DNA of 9,563 nucleotides from Methanoregula sp. (GCA_003136075.1 PNBP01000040.1:6668-16230); one strand, 5' to 3'. Counted from the first letter of the stretch, positions 1-5,347 are shown. Notes: generated by a model from the letters alone, not told the origin. A program made the numbers and translations.

Positions 1-71
1 TGAGATATCCGTATATGCGAGGGAATGAAATGGTCCGGTCAGCAGGGCTAAAAGAGGAGGTGGCTGAATGA
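1..71 (+). CDS. 3' end of an upstream gene, truncated by the window edge
   Basis: Frame 3 is open from the window edge to a TGA at 69-71, giving a C-terminal tail that ends KEEVAE. The TGA overlaps the ATG of the following flavoprotein gene as ATGA, a common arrangement in archaeal operons, and the ribosome-binding site of the downstream gene lies inside this reading frame. The tail (about 22 residues) is too short to assign a family. If real, the two genes are co-transcribed and translationally coupled. The alternative is that this is simply a leader without coding function. Confidence 0.5.
   Translation, partial: RYPYMRGNEMVRSAGLKEEVAE
57..63 (+). promoter_or_regulatory. Strong Shine-Dalgarno site of the flavoprotein gene
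   Basis: GGAGGTG lies four bases before the ATG at 68 and matches the archaeal 16S rRNA tail complement GGAGGTGATC. It fixes the start codon of the flavoprotein gene and implies a leadered or operon-internal message. Confidence 0.75.
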
Positions 72-724
72 AAAAAGATGGTTCGCTCCATGTAGTGGCA
101 TTTAACGGAAGTGCCCGGAAAAACGGCAATACGGCGATCCTGATCAACTACGTGTTGCAGGAACTGGAAAAGGAAGGGATCACAACTGAACTGGTGCAGC
201 TCAGTGGCACTAAGATCCGGGGTTGCACCGCCTGTATGAAATGCTTTGAAAACCGGGACAAGCGGTGCGTCATTGATGACGACATGGTCAATGACTGCAT
301 CAGGAAGATGATTGAAGCTGATGGCATCATCCTCGGCTCTCCGGTCTATTTCTCTGATGTGCCTGCGGAGATGAAAGCGCTGATCGACCGTGCGGGTTTT
401 GTGTCGATGGCAAACGGTGAGCTGTTCCGGCGCAAAGTCGGGGCTGCGGCAGTTGCCGTGCGCAGGACCGGCGCGATTCACACGGCAGATACCCTGATCC
501 ATTTCCTGCTGGGCCGCGATATGATCCTCACGGGATTTCCGGGAATTGGTATGGGGCTCAACATCGGGGACGTTGACCGGGACCACGAGGGTGTTGACCG
601 GATGAAGGCGATCGGACAGAACATGGCATGGATGATGAAGCTGGTGGCGTCAGAAAATGCAAAAAATACCGCTCCCCGTGTCCACAAGGAAAAGAAGGCG
701 GGACCGGTAAAGAAGAAGCGATAA
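68..724 (+). CDS. Iron-sulfur flavoprotein (Isf-like), NADPH-dependent FMN reductase family
   Basis: A 218-residue soluble flavodoxin-fold protein. Residues 8-30 hold the first strand and the FMN phosphate-binding loop (GSARKNGNT, 14-22). Residues 53-67 carry four cysteines spaced C-x2-C-x2-C-x7-C, which fits the compact CX2CX2CX4-7C motif that binds the [4Fe-4S] cluster in Methanosarcina Isf. The segment GSPVYFSDVPAEMKALIDRAG (about 90-110) is the typical second FMN-contact region of the family. Isf proteins are dimeric electron carriers, taking electrons from ferredoxin and implicated in handling O2 or H2O2; the physiological partner here is unknown. The C-terminus is lysine-rich (HKEKK..KKKR) and probably disordered. 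The start is supported by GGAGGTG at 57-63 and by an ATGA overlap with an upstream frame. Family assignment is firm; the exact role is inferred. Confidence 0.88.
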   Translation: MKKDGSLHVVAFNGSARKNGNTAILINYVLQELEKEGITTELVQLSGTKIRGCTACMKCFENRDKRCVIDDDMVNDCIRKMIEADGIILGSPVYFSDVPAEMKALIDRAGFVSMANGELFRRKVGAAAVAVRRTGAIHTADTLIHFLLGRDMILTGFPGIGMGLNIGDVDRDHEGVDRMKAIGQNMAWMMKLVASENAKNTAPRVHKEKKAGPVKKKR

Positions 725-817
725 ATGAATACATAATTTTTCAGATGAATGGCGGTTTTTTAGCACGCCGCCCGACATAAGATCTCCCCGCAACGTGGTG
801 CAAATAGTCTGGATACC

Positions 818-839
818 AAAAAGCCCGGGCGATCTTTTT
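818..839. terminator. Candidate bidirectional terminator between convergent genes
   Basis: AAAAAG (818-823) and CTTTTT (834-839) form a 6-bp stem around a GC-rich loop that contains the self-complementary GCCCGGGC. It gives a U-run in both directions and lies between the end of the flavoprotein gene (724) and the end of the lipoprotein gene (933). Additional T-runs occur on + at 756-761 and on - (A-runs on +) at 904-908 and 924-930. Archaeal termination depends mainly on T-runs, so those may matter more than the hairpin. The 725-932 spacer shows no gene. Confidence 0.4.
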
Positions 840-932
840 ACTAACAGACACATCCGGATGCCGGTGATGGACTAAACGGGGATATCCATAATCTCGTCTT
901 GAGAAAAATAGGTATTCAGTTGTAAAAAAATA

Positions 933-1655
933 TTAATTCGTGAGCCGGGCATAGGTTACATCAACATTGTCAAAGAGATCCATTTCGCTTGTTTTTACCG
1001 GGATATAATCGGTGAGGATAACCTGCTTATCGATGACCAGCGTTTGCGTGGTCTTGAACTGCGCGATGACAGTTCCCTGTGAGCGGACATTTAATGAGAT
1101 CGTATAGTTTGACGGCCGGACATTTGTCGGGTCGAGGACTACCTGGACTTCGACAAAATTCCAGTTGGGTTCCCCGGCAGCACCGGCACATGCGGGAAGA
1201 TCGTTTATTTTCTGGTTATCACCGGTCCCGCTGGTGTAGTCCAGCAGAAAGTCCCGGTAATCGTGGGCGGATATCTGCGCAAGTTTTGGAACGACCTGCT
1301 GGATACCGTACGAAGGGTCTCCGGTGATGGTGGGGAATGCCTGCTGCATCGGGCAGTTAGGGACGAATTGCGGGAACACACTTTTTGTGATCTGGAGATG
1401 CTCCAGGTACGGGTTGTCGGATGCAATCCGGGTTGTCTGTTCTGTTTGCAGGATCGTTTCCCGTGGCAGGTATGTCGATGCAATCTGCACACTTGTTACG
1501 GTAGGGGCTTGTGTGGGGTGAACAGTGGTTTCAACCGGGGGAGAAGTTGGCAGCGTAGTTGTCAGTGGTGTCCCGGAAGATCCGGGCAGGGTACAACCGC
1601 ATACCAGCGCACTTCCCAGTAACAAAAGGAAAATGAGGATAGTGCTTTTTTTCAT
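933..1655 (-). CDS. Predicted secreted lipoprotein of unknown function
   Basis: A 240-residue protein starting MKKS. Residues 2-4 are basic and 5-18 form a hydrophobic helix, followed by a lipobox-like LVCGC with Cys21 as the likely lipidated residue. Residues 22-54 are a Thr/Pro/Ser-rich, low-complexity linker typical of archaeal cell-surface proteins and likely glycosylated. Residues 55-240 form a globular part, with a helical-looking middle (120-150) and a strand-rich end (about 165-240). Cys101 and Cys156 could form a disulfide outside the cell. I do not recognise a family. An in-frame ATG 45 bases upstream (1700) would put about 15 extra residues, including FFQPVPVP, before the signal peptide, so I prefer 1655. 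The gene is monocistronic and convergent with the flavoprotein gene. Anchoring on the outer face of the membrane is inferred from the signal sequence. Confidence 0.75.
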   Translation of the reverse strand: MKKSTILIFLLLLGSALVCGCTLPGSSGTPLTTTLPTSPPVETTVHPTQAPTVTSVQIASTYLPRETILQTEQTTRIASDNPYLEHLQITKSVFPQFVPNCPMQQAFPTITGDPSYGIQQVVPKLAQISAHDYRDFLLDYTSGTGDNQKINDLPACAGAAGEPNWNFVEVQVVLDPTNVRPSNYTISLNVRSQGTVIAQFKTTQTLVIDKQVILTDYIPVKTSEMDLFDNVDVTYARLTN

Positions 1656-1680
1656 AGGTACTGGTACAGGTTGAAAGAAC

Positions 1681-1720
1681 ATTAAATTCTGGGTCTGCAT
1701 CCCATCGTGAATTTTTTTTA
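1681..1720 (-). promoter_or_regulatory. Candidate promoter region of the lipoprotein gene
   Basis: Two AT-rich boxes read on the minus strand. ATTTAAT (1687-1681) would place transcription start near 1658, giving an almost leaderless message for the ATG at 1655. An A-rich run (1720-1711) would place it near 1690 with a short leader. No clear Shine-Dalgarno site precedes 1655, which favours the leaderless reading. Based only on the usual TATA-to-start distance of about 25 bases. Confidence 0.35.
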
Positions 1721-1742
1721 CTGCTCAATCTTCTCCAGTCAT

Positions 1743-1767
1743 TGACGGTTCAAAAAACCGTTCGTCA
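1743..1767. repeat. Nested inverted repeat upstream of the lipoprotein gene
   Basis: The inner arms ACGGTT (1745-1750) and AACCGT (1756-1761) are separated by CAAAA. The outer arms TGACG (1743-1747) and CGTCA (1763-1767) share part of the left arm, so two alternative pairings exist. It sits about 90-110 bases upstream of the lipoprotein start. It could be a regulator site or a hairpin in a + strand transcript; function is unknown. Confidence 0.35.
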
Positions 1768-1832
1768 TGCCGGTACTCGTCCCCGTCTAAAGATATATGA
1801 TGCGGAGTGAACAAACGCTATCTGGGTAAATT

Positions 1833-1848
1833 CTCTCATATATCAGAG
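1833..1848. promoter_or_regulatory. Operator-like palindrome
   Basis: CTCT-C-ATATAT-C-AGAG is a 16-bp dyad with a single mismatched pair around an ATATAT core. It sits alone in an intergenic region, with a TATA-like box about 40 bases upstream on +. This form is typical of sites for dimeric helix-turn-helix regulators, but no regulator gene is nearby, so the role is inferred. Confidence 0.3.
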
Positions 1849-2013
1849 AGCACTATCAATAGTGAGCGTTTAACCGACAGGTACAGGTTCGTCCATGTCA
1901 AACCTGCTACCCAAGATCTTTTTACGCTGTCGTCAAAAAAATCCGGGCATGACCCCTCTCTTTGCCGGTACGTGATTACGGAAAACAATGATAAAAAAGG
2001 GAACTGACTGATT

Positions 2014-2931
2014 ATGGATTTTTTTGCTGTCCTCCTCTCGATGTTCCTCCTCTTTGTCGTCATGGGGATCGGGTACTTTCTGTGGAAATTCGGGGCGCTG
2101 GACGGCAACCGGGTGCACCTGATCTCCCATGTGCTGGTCAACATCGCTATTCCCGCACTGACGATCATGAGCATGCAGATGCCAAACACCCTGCAGGTGG
2201 TGGGGATGGTAGATCGCACGCTGCTGATTGCATTTGCGTATTATATCCTCGCATTTGTGGCAAGTCTTGGCATCTGCCGGTTTCTTCCCTCTACCGGGCC
2301 GGAGACCGGGGTATTCCGGTTCATGCTGGTCTTCCCGAATGTCGGGTTCATGGGAATTCCCGTAGCAGAAGCGGTCTTTGGGCCCGGTTCGCTCTTTTAC
2401 GTGATCCTGTTCAACATCCCTTTCAACCTGCTCGCATTCACAATGGGTGTCTGGCTTCTCGCACAGGGACAATCCAAAAAACCCACCCTGCGTATCCTGC
2501 TTACGCCCGGCCTTGTGGCGTCCATTTTAGGACTTGGCTTGTTCTTTGCCGGTATCCACATTCCCTGGCCGGTCGATACGGTGCTTGACTGGACTGGCAA
2601 GATGACGACACCGCTTGCGATGCTCGTTGTTGGCGCCCTGCTGGCAACCCTGCCCACGGCACGGCTTGCCGGAGACTGGCGGGTGTGGGTTATTACTGCT
2701 TTCCGGCTGGTCGTTTTCCCCATTATTGCGTATGCCGTGCTCGCGCCGTTCATCACCGACAAACTCCTGCTGGGAACCATGGTCCTTTTGATTGCGATGC
2801 CGATTGCCGCGTACGCGGTGCTGCTGTCTGAAGAGTACCGTGTGGATGCAACGCTCGCATCACAGGGCGTATTCCTCTCGACGGTGATGAGCATGGTGAC
2901 GATTCCGGTGCTGGTGTTTCTGTTGTTTTAG
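2014..2931 (+). CDS. AEC (auxin efflux carrier) family permease
   Basis: A 305-residue, very hydrophobic protein with about ten membrane segments in two five-helix halves separated by a polar loop near residues 150-160 (QGQSKKP). The family signature FPNVGFMGIP lies at 107-116, with a conserved-type NIAIPALT at 43-50. In the second half, the matching region TTPLAMLVVGALL is at 198-210. Length agrees with bacterial and archaeal AEC members. These are secondary transporters in the cytoplasmic membrane, variously linked to malate, malonate or auxin efflux; the substrate cannot be read from sequence. The ATG at 2014 opens directly into the first helix (MDFFAVLLSMFLL) and fits the family. A weak AAGGGAA lies upstream. 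The gene stands alone. Confidence 0.87.
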   Translation: MDFFAVLLSMFLLFVVMGIGYFLWKFGALDGNRVHLISHVLVNIAIPALTIMSMQMPNTLQVVGMVDRTLLIAFAYYILAFVASLGICRFLPSTGPETGVFRFMLVFPNVGFMGIPVAEAVFGPGSLFYVILFNIPFNLLAFTMGVWLLAQGQSKKPTLRILLTPGLVASILGLGLFFAGIHIPWPVDTVLDWTGKMTTPLAMLVVGALLATLPTARLAGDWRVWVITAFRLVVFPIIAYAVLAPFITDKLLLGTMVLLIAMPIAAYAVLLSEEYRVDATLASQGVFLSTVMSMVTIPVLVFLLF

Positions 2932-3023
2932 GATCGATCCGGGTAAGCGTTCCGGCACGGTAGGGGTGTCTCTTGTGCCAATGGGAGGGGGGTATGCCAG
3001 AGGCGTACCGGAGTGGTTGCACC

Positions 3024-3034
3024 TTTTTTTATTT
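3024..3034 (+). terminator. T-run terminator downstream of the AEC permease
   Basis: Seven consecutive T followed by ATTT, about 95 bases after the permease stop codon. This is the typical archaeal oligo-T terminator form; no strong stem is seen before it. Confidence 0.45.
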
Positions 3035-3120
3035 GCCAGCATATTTCCCCATCACCGCGAAGAACTACCAACAGAACCGTAAATGGTGGGATTTAAGTGT
3101 TTATTCGGTACTGGGAAACC

Positions 3121-3223
3121 GTATAATTCCTGGGTTACAGGAAAATCCTGATACATATGCGGTTGTCAACCGGTTTTTCACATCATAGATCATGCCTGGT
3201 CTGCAGGATTGTAAAATTCCTGG
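3121..3223. repeat. 13-bp direct repeat plus CAGGA/TCCTG inverted elements
   Basis: GTATAATTCCTGG (3121-3133) and GTAAAATTCCTGG (3211-3223) match at 12 of 13 positions and begin exactly 90 bases apart. In the first copy, TTCCTG (3127-3132) pairs with CAGGAA (3138-3143). CAGGA (3138-3142) can instead pair with TCCTG (3146-3150), so the two hairpins compete. In the second copy, CAGGA (3204-3208) pairs with TCCTG (3218-3222). No coding frame uses this stretch. Function is unknown. Confidence 0.4.
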
Positions 3224-3262
3224 AATCACACTCTGAAGGTGTTCACGAATACTACTGAAATT

Positions 3263-3269
3263 AAAAAAA
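3263..3269 (-). terminator. T-run terminator of the FMN-binding protein gene
   Basis: Seven A on the plus strand give seven U in the minus-strand transcript, five bases after the TGA of the FMN-protein gene. This is a typical archaeal terminator placed immediately after the gene. Confidence 0.5.
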
Positions 3270-3273
3270 GAGA

Positions 3274-3678
3274 TCAGATGATCTTTGCGCCGGCGCCCGG
3301 CCCGGGTTTGCATTCGAATACTTCGGTAATTTTAATGATGATGAGCGAACGGGCGGGCAGTGCCGGGTTTTTCACGTTCAGCTTTGCCTTCATCTCATCG
3401 TATTCCTTACCGCTTGATTTGATCGTGGCAACTCCCTTGATCTGGTAACAACCCTTGATGTCCGCCCCCCAGACATACAGGGCAATCTTTGGGTTCAAGC
3501 GGATGTTGGACAACGTTTTGTTCATGAAGTTGTCCGTAATCCAAATCGTATCATCGCTTACCAGTTCAACCACGCCAATCGGTACAACATTTGGCGTGCC
3601 GTCCTTGGATGCAGTGGCAACCGGGAAGATCTTCATCTTTGCAAATGCTTCCTTCATTTCAACGGTTAGTTTCACCAT
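3274..3678 (-). CDS. Small FMN-binding split-barrel protein (PNPOx-like family)
   Basis: A 134-residue single-domain protein of the pyridoxamine 5'-phosphate oxidase-like fold. Residues 17-35 (FPVATASKDGTPNVVPIG) are the usual opening beta-hairpin. Residues 50-60 (NFMNKTLSNIR) correspond to the FMN phosphate-contact region, as in Desulfovibrio FMN-binding protein. LNPKIALYVWG (about 61-71) and YQIKGVATI (about 77-85) are the later barrel strands. The C-terminus is Gly/Pro-rich (KPGPGAG). Such proteins bind FMN, sometimes F420, and act as redox carriers or flavin reductases in the cytoplasm; true PLP synthesis is unlikely for so short a protein. Start choice: the ATG at 3678 has GGTG eight bases upstream and fits the domain. 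In-frame ATGs at 3696, 3714 and 3735 would add up to 19 residues, but the TATA box at 3716-3725 argues against the two most distal. Divergent from the ferredoxin gene. Confidence 0.82.
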   Translation of the reverse strand: MVKLTVEMKEAFAKMKIFPVATASKDGTPNVVPIGVVELVSDDTIWITDNFMNKTLSNIRLNPKIALYVWGADIKGCYQIKGVATIKSSGKEYDEMKAKLNVKNPALPARSLIIIKITEVFECKPGPGAGAKII

Positions 3679-3715
3679 GGTGAATACACCAATCATCCCA
3701 TTAGATCCTTTCATT

Positions 3716-3725
3716 CCTATATACC
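3716..3725 (-). promoter_or_regulatory. TATA box of the FMN-binding protein gene
   Basis: On the minus strand GGTATATAGG is centred at about 3720. The usual distance of about 25 bases puts the transcription start near 3695, giving a leader of about 18 bases that still includes the GGTG site for the ATG at 3678. This is one of the clearest promoters in the window. Confidence 0.55.
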
Positions 3726-3850
3726 TTGGCGTCACCCGTGGTATGCACTCCTTGTGCCCTGAAAACGTCCCGGTCGCTAAAAAAAATCGTTATCCTCTTT
3801 GGTTACCTTTATGGGGTGAGGGACAGTATGCACCTGTACGAGGTTGTTCC

Positions 3851-4075
3851 ATGAAAGTAATTATCGAGCGTGAAAATTGTGTCAGCTGCGGGTCCTGCTG
3901 GGAAGCCTGCCCCGACCTGTTCGAGCAGGATCCGGATGACTCATTCAGCAGGATCATTGAAAAACACCGCCCCGATGCAAAAAATCGGGCAGAAGGTACG
4001 GTTCCTTATGAGGATGAAGCCTGTGCACAGGATGCCGTGGATCTGTGCCCGTCGCAGATCATACGGGTTGAATAA
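3851..4075 (+). CDS. Small single-cluster ferredoxin
   Basis: A 74-residue ferredoxin. Residues 10-21 hold CVSCGSCWEACP, with Cys10, Cys13 and Cys16 as cluster ligands; the fourth ligand is most likely Cys66 in the CP near the C-terminus. Cys20 and Cys58 remain and match the spacing of the structural disulfide in Desulfovibrio gigas and Pyrococcus ferredoxins. The pattern therefore suggests one [4Fe-4S] cluster plus a possible disulfide, not a two-cluster protein. The middle is acidic (DLFEQDPDDS), as expected for docking to redox partners. It acts as a cytoplasmic low-potential electron carrier; partners are unknown. The start is fixed by GAGGTTG at 3840-3846 and by the N-terminal strand MKVIIERENC. 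A longer in-frame reading upstream overlaps the FMN-protein gene antisense and is not used. A TATA-like A-run at about 3778-3786 may be its promoter. Confidence 0.9.
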   Translation: MKVIIERENCVSCGSCWEACPDLFEQDPDDSFSRIIEKHRPDAKNRAEGTVPYEDEACAQDAVDLCPSQIIRVE

Positions 4076-4085
4076 TACATGGGTG

Positions 4086-4111
4086 TCTGAAAAATCGTAC
4101 TTTTTTTCAGA
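4086..4111 (+). terminator. Hairpin/T-run terminator of the ferredoxin gene
   Basis: TCTGAAAAA (4086-4094) pairs perfectly with TTTTTCAGA (4103-4111) in a 9-bp stem with an 8-base loop. A run of seven T (4101-4107) begins ten bases after the start of the stem, just downstream of the ferredoxin stop at 4075. The location and T-run both support termination. Confidence 0.55.
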
Positions 4112-4175
4112 AATATATTCCCGCATCAATTCAGGACCATTTTTTTAAAAGTCCATCAAGTGAATCCGCATTACG

Positions 4176-4219
4176 AAAAAAATTTACCCCGTCCGCGTCA
4201 AGTTACTTGATTGCGTGAT
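4176..4219 (+). promoter_or_regulatory. Promoter and Shine-Dalgarno site of the FmdE-family gene
   Basis: AAAATTTA (4179-4186) is TATA-like and predicts a start of transcription near 4208. GTGAT at 4215-4219 matches the 3' half of the archaeal Shine-Dalgarno consensus, six bases before the ATG at 4226. Together they favour the ATG over the in-frame TTG at 4211. Confidence 0.45.
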
Positions 4220-4225
4220 TTTTAC

Positions 4226-4840
4226 ATGATCCCTGTACCAAAAACATTCGACGACGCTATTGCGTTCCACGGCCATTCCTGCCCCGGGCTTGCGCTCGGG
4301 TACCGGGCGACACAGCATGCCCTGAATGTGCTGCATGCAGAACGCTCTGAAGATGAGGATCTGGTTGCGATTGTCGAGAACGATGCCTGCGGGGTGGATG
4401 CCGTCCAGGTCCTTGCCGGGTGCTCGGTCGGCAAAGGCAACCTGATCCTCCGTGATCTTGGCAAACATGCGTATACATTCATCAACCGGAAAACCGGTAA
4501 AGCAGTCCGGCTTGTCCAGCGCCCCGAGTCCCTGATCGAGAGGATCGATCCGGTGGCTTCAGCGCTCCGGGGAAAGGTGATGAACGGGACGGCAACACCT
4601 GCCGAGCGCAGGGAATTTCAGGAGCGGCAGACCGAAGTAATAAAAAAGATCCTCACTATTCCGGTTAAAGATCTATATATCGTAAAAGACGTAAAGCCGG
4701 AGATTCCCGGACGGGCAAAGATCTTCCGGTCCGTCCAGTGCGCTTCATGTGGTGAGATGGTGGCCGAACACCGTGCCCGCGTGCGGGACGGGAAATTTGT
4801 CTGCATACCATGCGCCGGTGATTACAGCCGCGGGTGGTAA
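4226..4840 (+). CDS. FmdE-family protein (formylmethanofuran dehydrogenase subunit E-like) with C-terminal zinc ribbon
   Basis: A 204-residue protein. Residues 14-27 (FHGHSCPGLALGYR) are the FmdE signature, with His15, His17 and Cys19 as likely metal ligands. Residues 52-74 (ENDACGVDAVQVLAGCSVGKGNL) form the second conserved part of the domain. A helical linker (about 115-145) leads to a C-terminal zinc ribbon with Cys172/Cys175 and Cys193/Cys196. The family is named after a polypeptide that co-purified with molybdenum formylmethanofuran dehydrogenase, which catalyses CO2 reduction to formylmethanofuran in the first step of methanogenesis. Many members are encoded away from the fmd/fwd operon, as here, and their biochemical role is unproven; metal or cofactor handling is possible. 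No other fmd/fwd genes are in the window. I chose ATG 4226 because of the GTGAT site. It probably has its own promoter. Confidence 0.85.
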   Translation: MIPVPKTFDDAIAFHGHSCPGLALGYRATQHALNVLHAERSEDEDLVAIVENDACGVDAVQVLAGCSVGKGNLILRDLGKHAYTFINRKTGKAVRLVQRPESLIERIDPVASALRGKVMNGTATPAERREFQERQTEVIKKILTIPVKDLYIVKDVKPEIPGRAKIFRSVQCASCGEMVAEHRARVRDGKFVCIPCAGDYSRGW

Positions 4841-4881
4841 GCGACACCCCTCTTTTTGCCATGAGCCGGATCGGTGCATGG

Positions 4882-4926
4882 TTTTAATCTGGCAAACATT
4901 TAAAATATATACAATACCCGGAGGAG
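4882..4926 (+). promoter_or_regulatory. Promoter region and Shine-Dalgarno site of the repeat-protein gene
   Basis: Two AT-rich boxes are present: TTTTAAT (4882-4888), predicting a start near 4911, and TTTAAAATATATA (4899-4911), predicting one near 4929. A strong GGAGGAG (4920-4926) lies five bases before the ATG at 4932 and would be lost with the second start, so the first box is more consistent with translation. The presence of a dedicated promoter suggests that this small gene is expressed separately from the FmdE-family gene. Confidence 0.4.
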
Positions 4927-4931
4927 CAGGA

Positions 4932-5159
4932 ATGGCACCACTCGATTGCATGCAGGGAATGATTACCTGTTACTTAGCATCACCAAAAGGCCAGCAGGCA
5001 GTACGCGACTATCTCACATCAAGCGAAGGACAGGCTGCTGTTGATGCGTATCTTGCGACGCCCGGGGGCCAGCAGATGGCCCGGCTGCTGCTCGCCCGCT
5101 CTCTTGACCGGCTGGATCTCCCCAACGATGTAAAGGATCTCGTAAAACAGGCCCTGTAA
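4932..5159 (+). CDS. 75-residue protein with three 13-residue tandem repeats, function unknown
   Basis: A small protein starting MAPLDCMQGM. Residues 14-26, 27-39 and 40-52 are tandem copies of a unit of the form Y-L-(A/T)-(S/T)-x-x-G-Q-x-(A/M)-x-x-x. Each looks like a helix N-cap (S/T-x-x-G) followed by an amphipathic turn-and-helix, so the protein is probably an all-helical bundle. A helical tail follows (53-75, with LDRLDLPNDVKDLVKQAL). There is no signal peptide or membrane segment. Cys6 and Cys13 are its only cysteines. The start is firm: GGAGGAG at 4920-4926. A longer in-frame opening from 4749 overlaps the end of the FmdE-family gene and is rejected. I do not recognise the family. It follows the FmdE-family gene by 91 bases and ends in its own terminator. 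Confidence 0.75.
   Translation: MAPLDCMQGMITCYLASPKGQQAVRDYLTSSEGQAAVDAYLATPGGQQMARLLLARSLDRLDLPNDVKDLVKQAL
4971..5087 (+). repeat. Three 39-bp coding repeats
   Basis: Units at 4971-5009, 5010-5048 and 5049-5087 encode the three 13-residue repeats. Identity is clear at protein level (YL, G, Q positions) but weak in the DNA because synonymous codons differ (TACTTA, TATCTC, TATCTT). The duplication is therefore old and kept by selection on the protein. Confidence 0.65.
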
Positions 5160-5192
5160 TTGCAGTACGGCAACGCCCCCGTCAAAGGATTT

Positions 5193-5224
5193 CCCGGTAA
5201 AGAACCGGGTATGGGCATCTTTTT
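5193..5224 (+). terminator. Terminator after the repeat-protein gene
   Basis: CCCGGT (5193-5198) and ACCGGG (5204-5209) form a 6-bp GC-rich stem with a 5-base loop, followed by TTTTT at 5220-5224. It isolates the small gene from the large fusion gene downstream. Confidence 0.5.
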
Positions 5225-5307
5225 ATGAACGGCTGAATATCAGTGTCGGGGGGCATCACAAACAAATTTAGAAACAGATCATACATCCATGAAACAGCGA
5301 AGAACAC

Positions 5308-5347
5308 TTTTTTTTTAACTTACTGTTCCATCGTACCCCTTATTATT
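5308..5347 (+). promoter_or_regulatory. Candidate promoter of the fusion gene
   Basis: A T-rich run ending TTTTTTAA (5308-5318) predicts a transcription start near 5341. TTATTATT (5340-5347) predicts one at about 5369, exactly at the proposed GTG start, which would give a leaderless message. No Shine-Dalgarno site precedes that GTG, consistent with leaderless translation. Confidence 0.35.

Larger units (their letters stand above)
1656..2013. other. 358-bp divergent intergenic region
   Basis: This lies between the lipoprotein gene (minus) and the AEC transporter gene (plus). It holds a hairpin-forming element at 1743-1767, a TATA-like AAGATATATGA at about 1790-1800 and a near-perfect palindrome at 1833-1848. 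The short open frame at 1807-2007 is not convincing as a gene. The transporter promoter is not obvious: GATAAAAAA at 1990-1998 is too close to the ATG unless the message is leaderless, while the 1790-1800 box would leave a leader of nearly 200 bases. Confidence 0.5.
2932..3273. other. 342-bp convergent intergenic region
   Basis: No gene is convincing here. It starts with the palindrome GGATCGATCC at 2931-2940, has a transporter terminator T-run at 3024-3030, a cluster of CAGGA/TCCTG inverted elements and a 13-bp direct repeat between 3121 and 3223, and ends with the T-run terminator of the minus-strand FMN-protein gene. A 71-codon TTG-initiated frame (2973-3188) lacks a Shine-Dalgarno site and has an uncharacteristic composition. 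Confidence 0.5.

Noticed and set aside
750..773. GGCGG/CCGCC stem as terminator of the flavoprotein gene
   Set aside because: The T-run lies inside the loop rather than after the stem, so it does not look like a functional hairpin terminator, although the T-run alone may contribute.
1807..2007. 66-codon GTG frame in the lipoprotein/permease spacer
   Set aside because: GGAG directly abuts the GTG with no spacing, the composition is not protein-like, and the operator-like palindrome lies inside it.
1933..2472. 179-codon frame antisense to the AEC permease start
   Set aside because: Highly charged, His-rich reverse-strand shadow of hydrophobic membrane-helix codons.
2973..3188. 71-codon TTG frame between the permease and FMN-protein genes
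   Set aside because: Rare start codon, no Shine-Dalgarno site, and it crosses the permease T-run terminator.
3455..3850. Long upstream extension of the ferredoxin frame (206-residue version)
   Set aside because: It runs antisense through most of the FMN-binding protein gene; the ferredoxin has a good Shine-Dalgarno site and a normal start at 3851.
4749..4931. Extension of the 75-residue repeat protein upstream into the FmdE-family gene
   Set aside because: It overlaps the zinc-ribbon coding region in another frame, and GGAGGAG marks the ATG at 4932.
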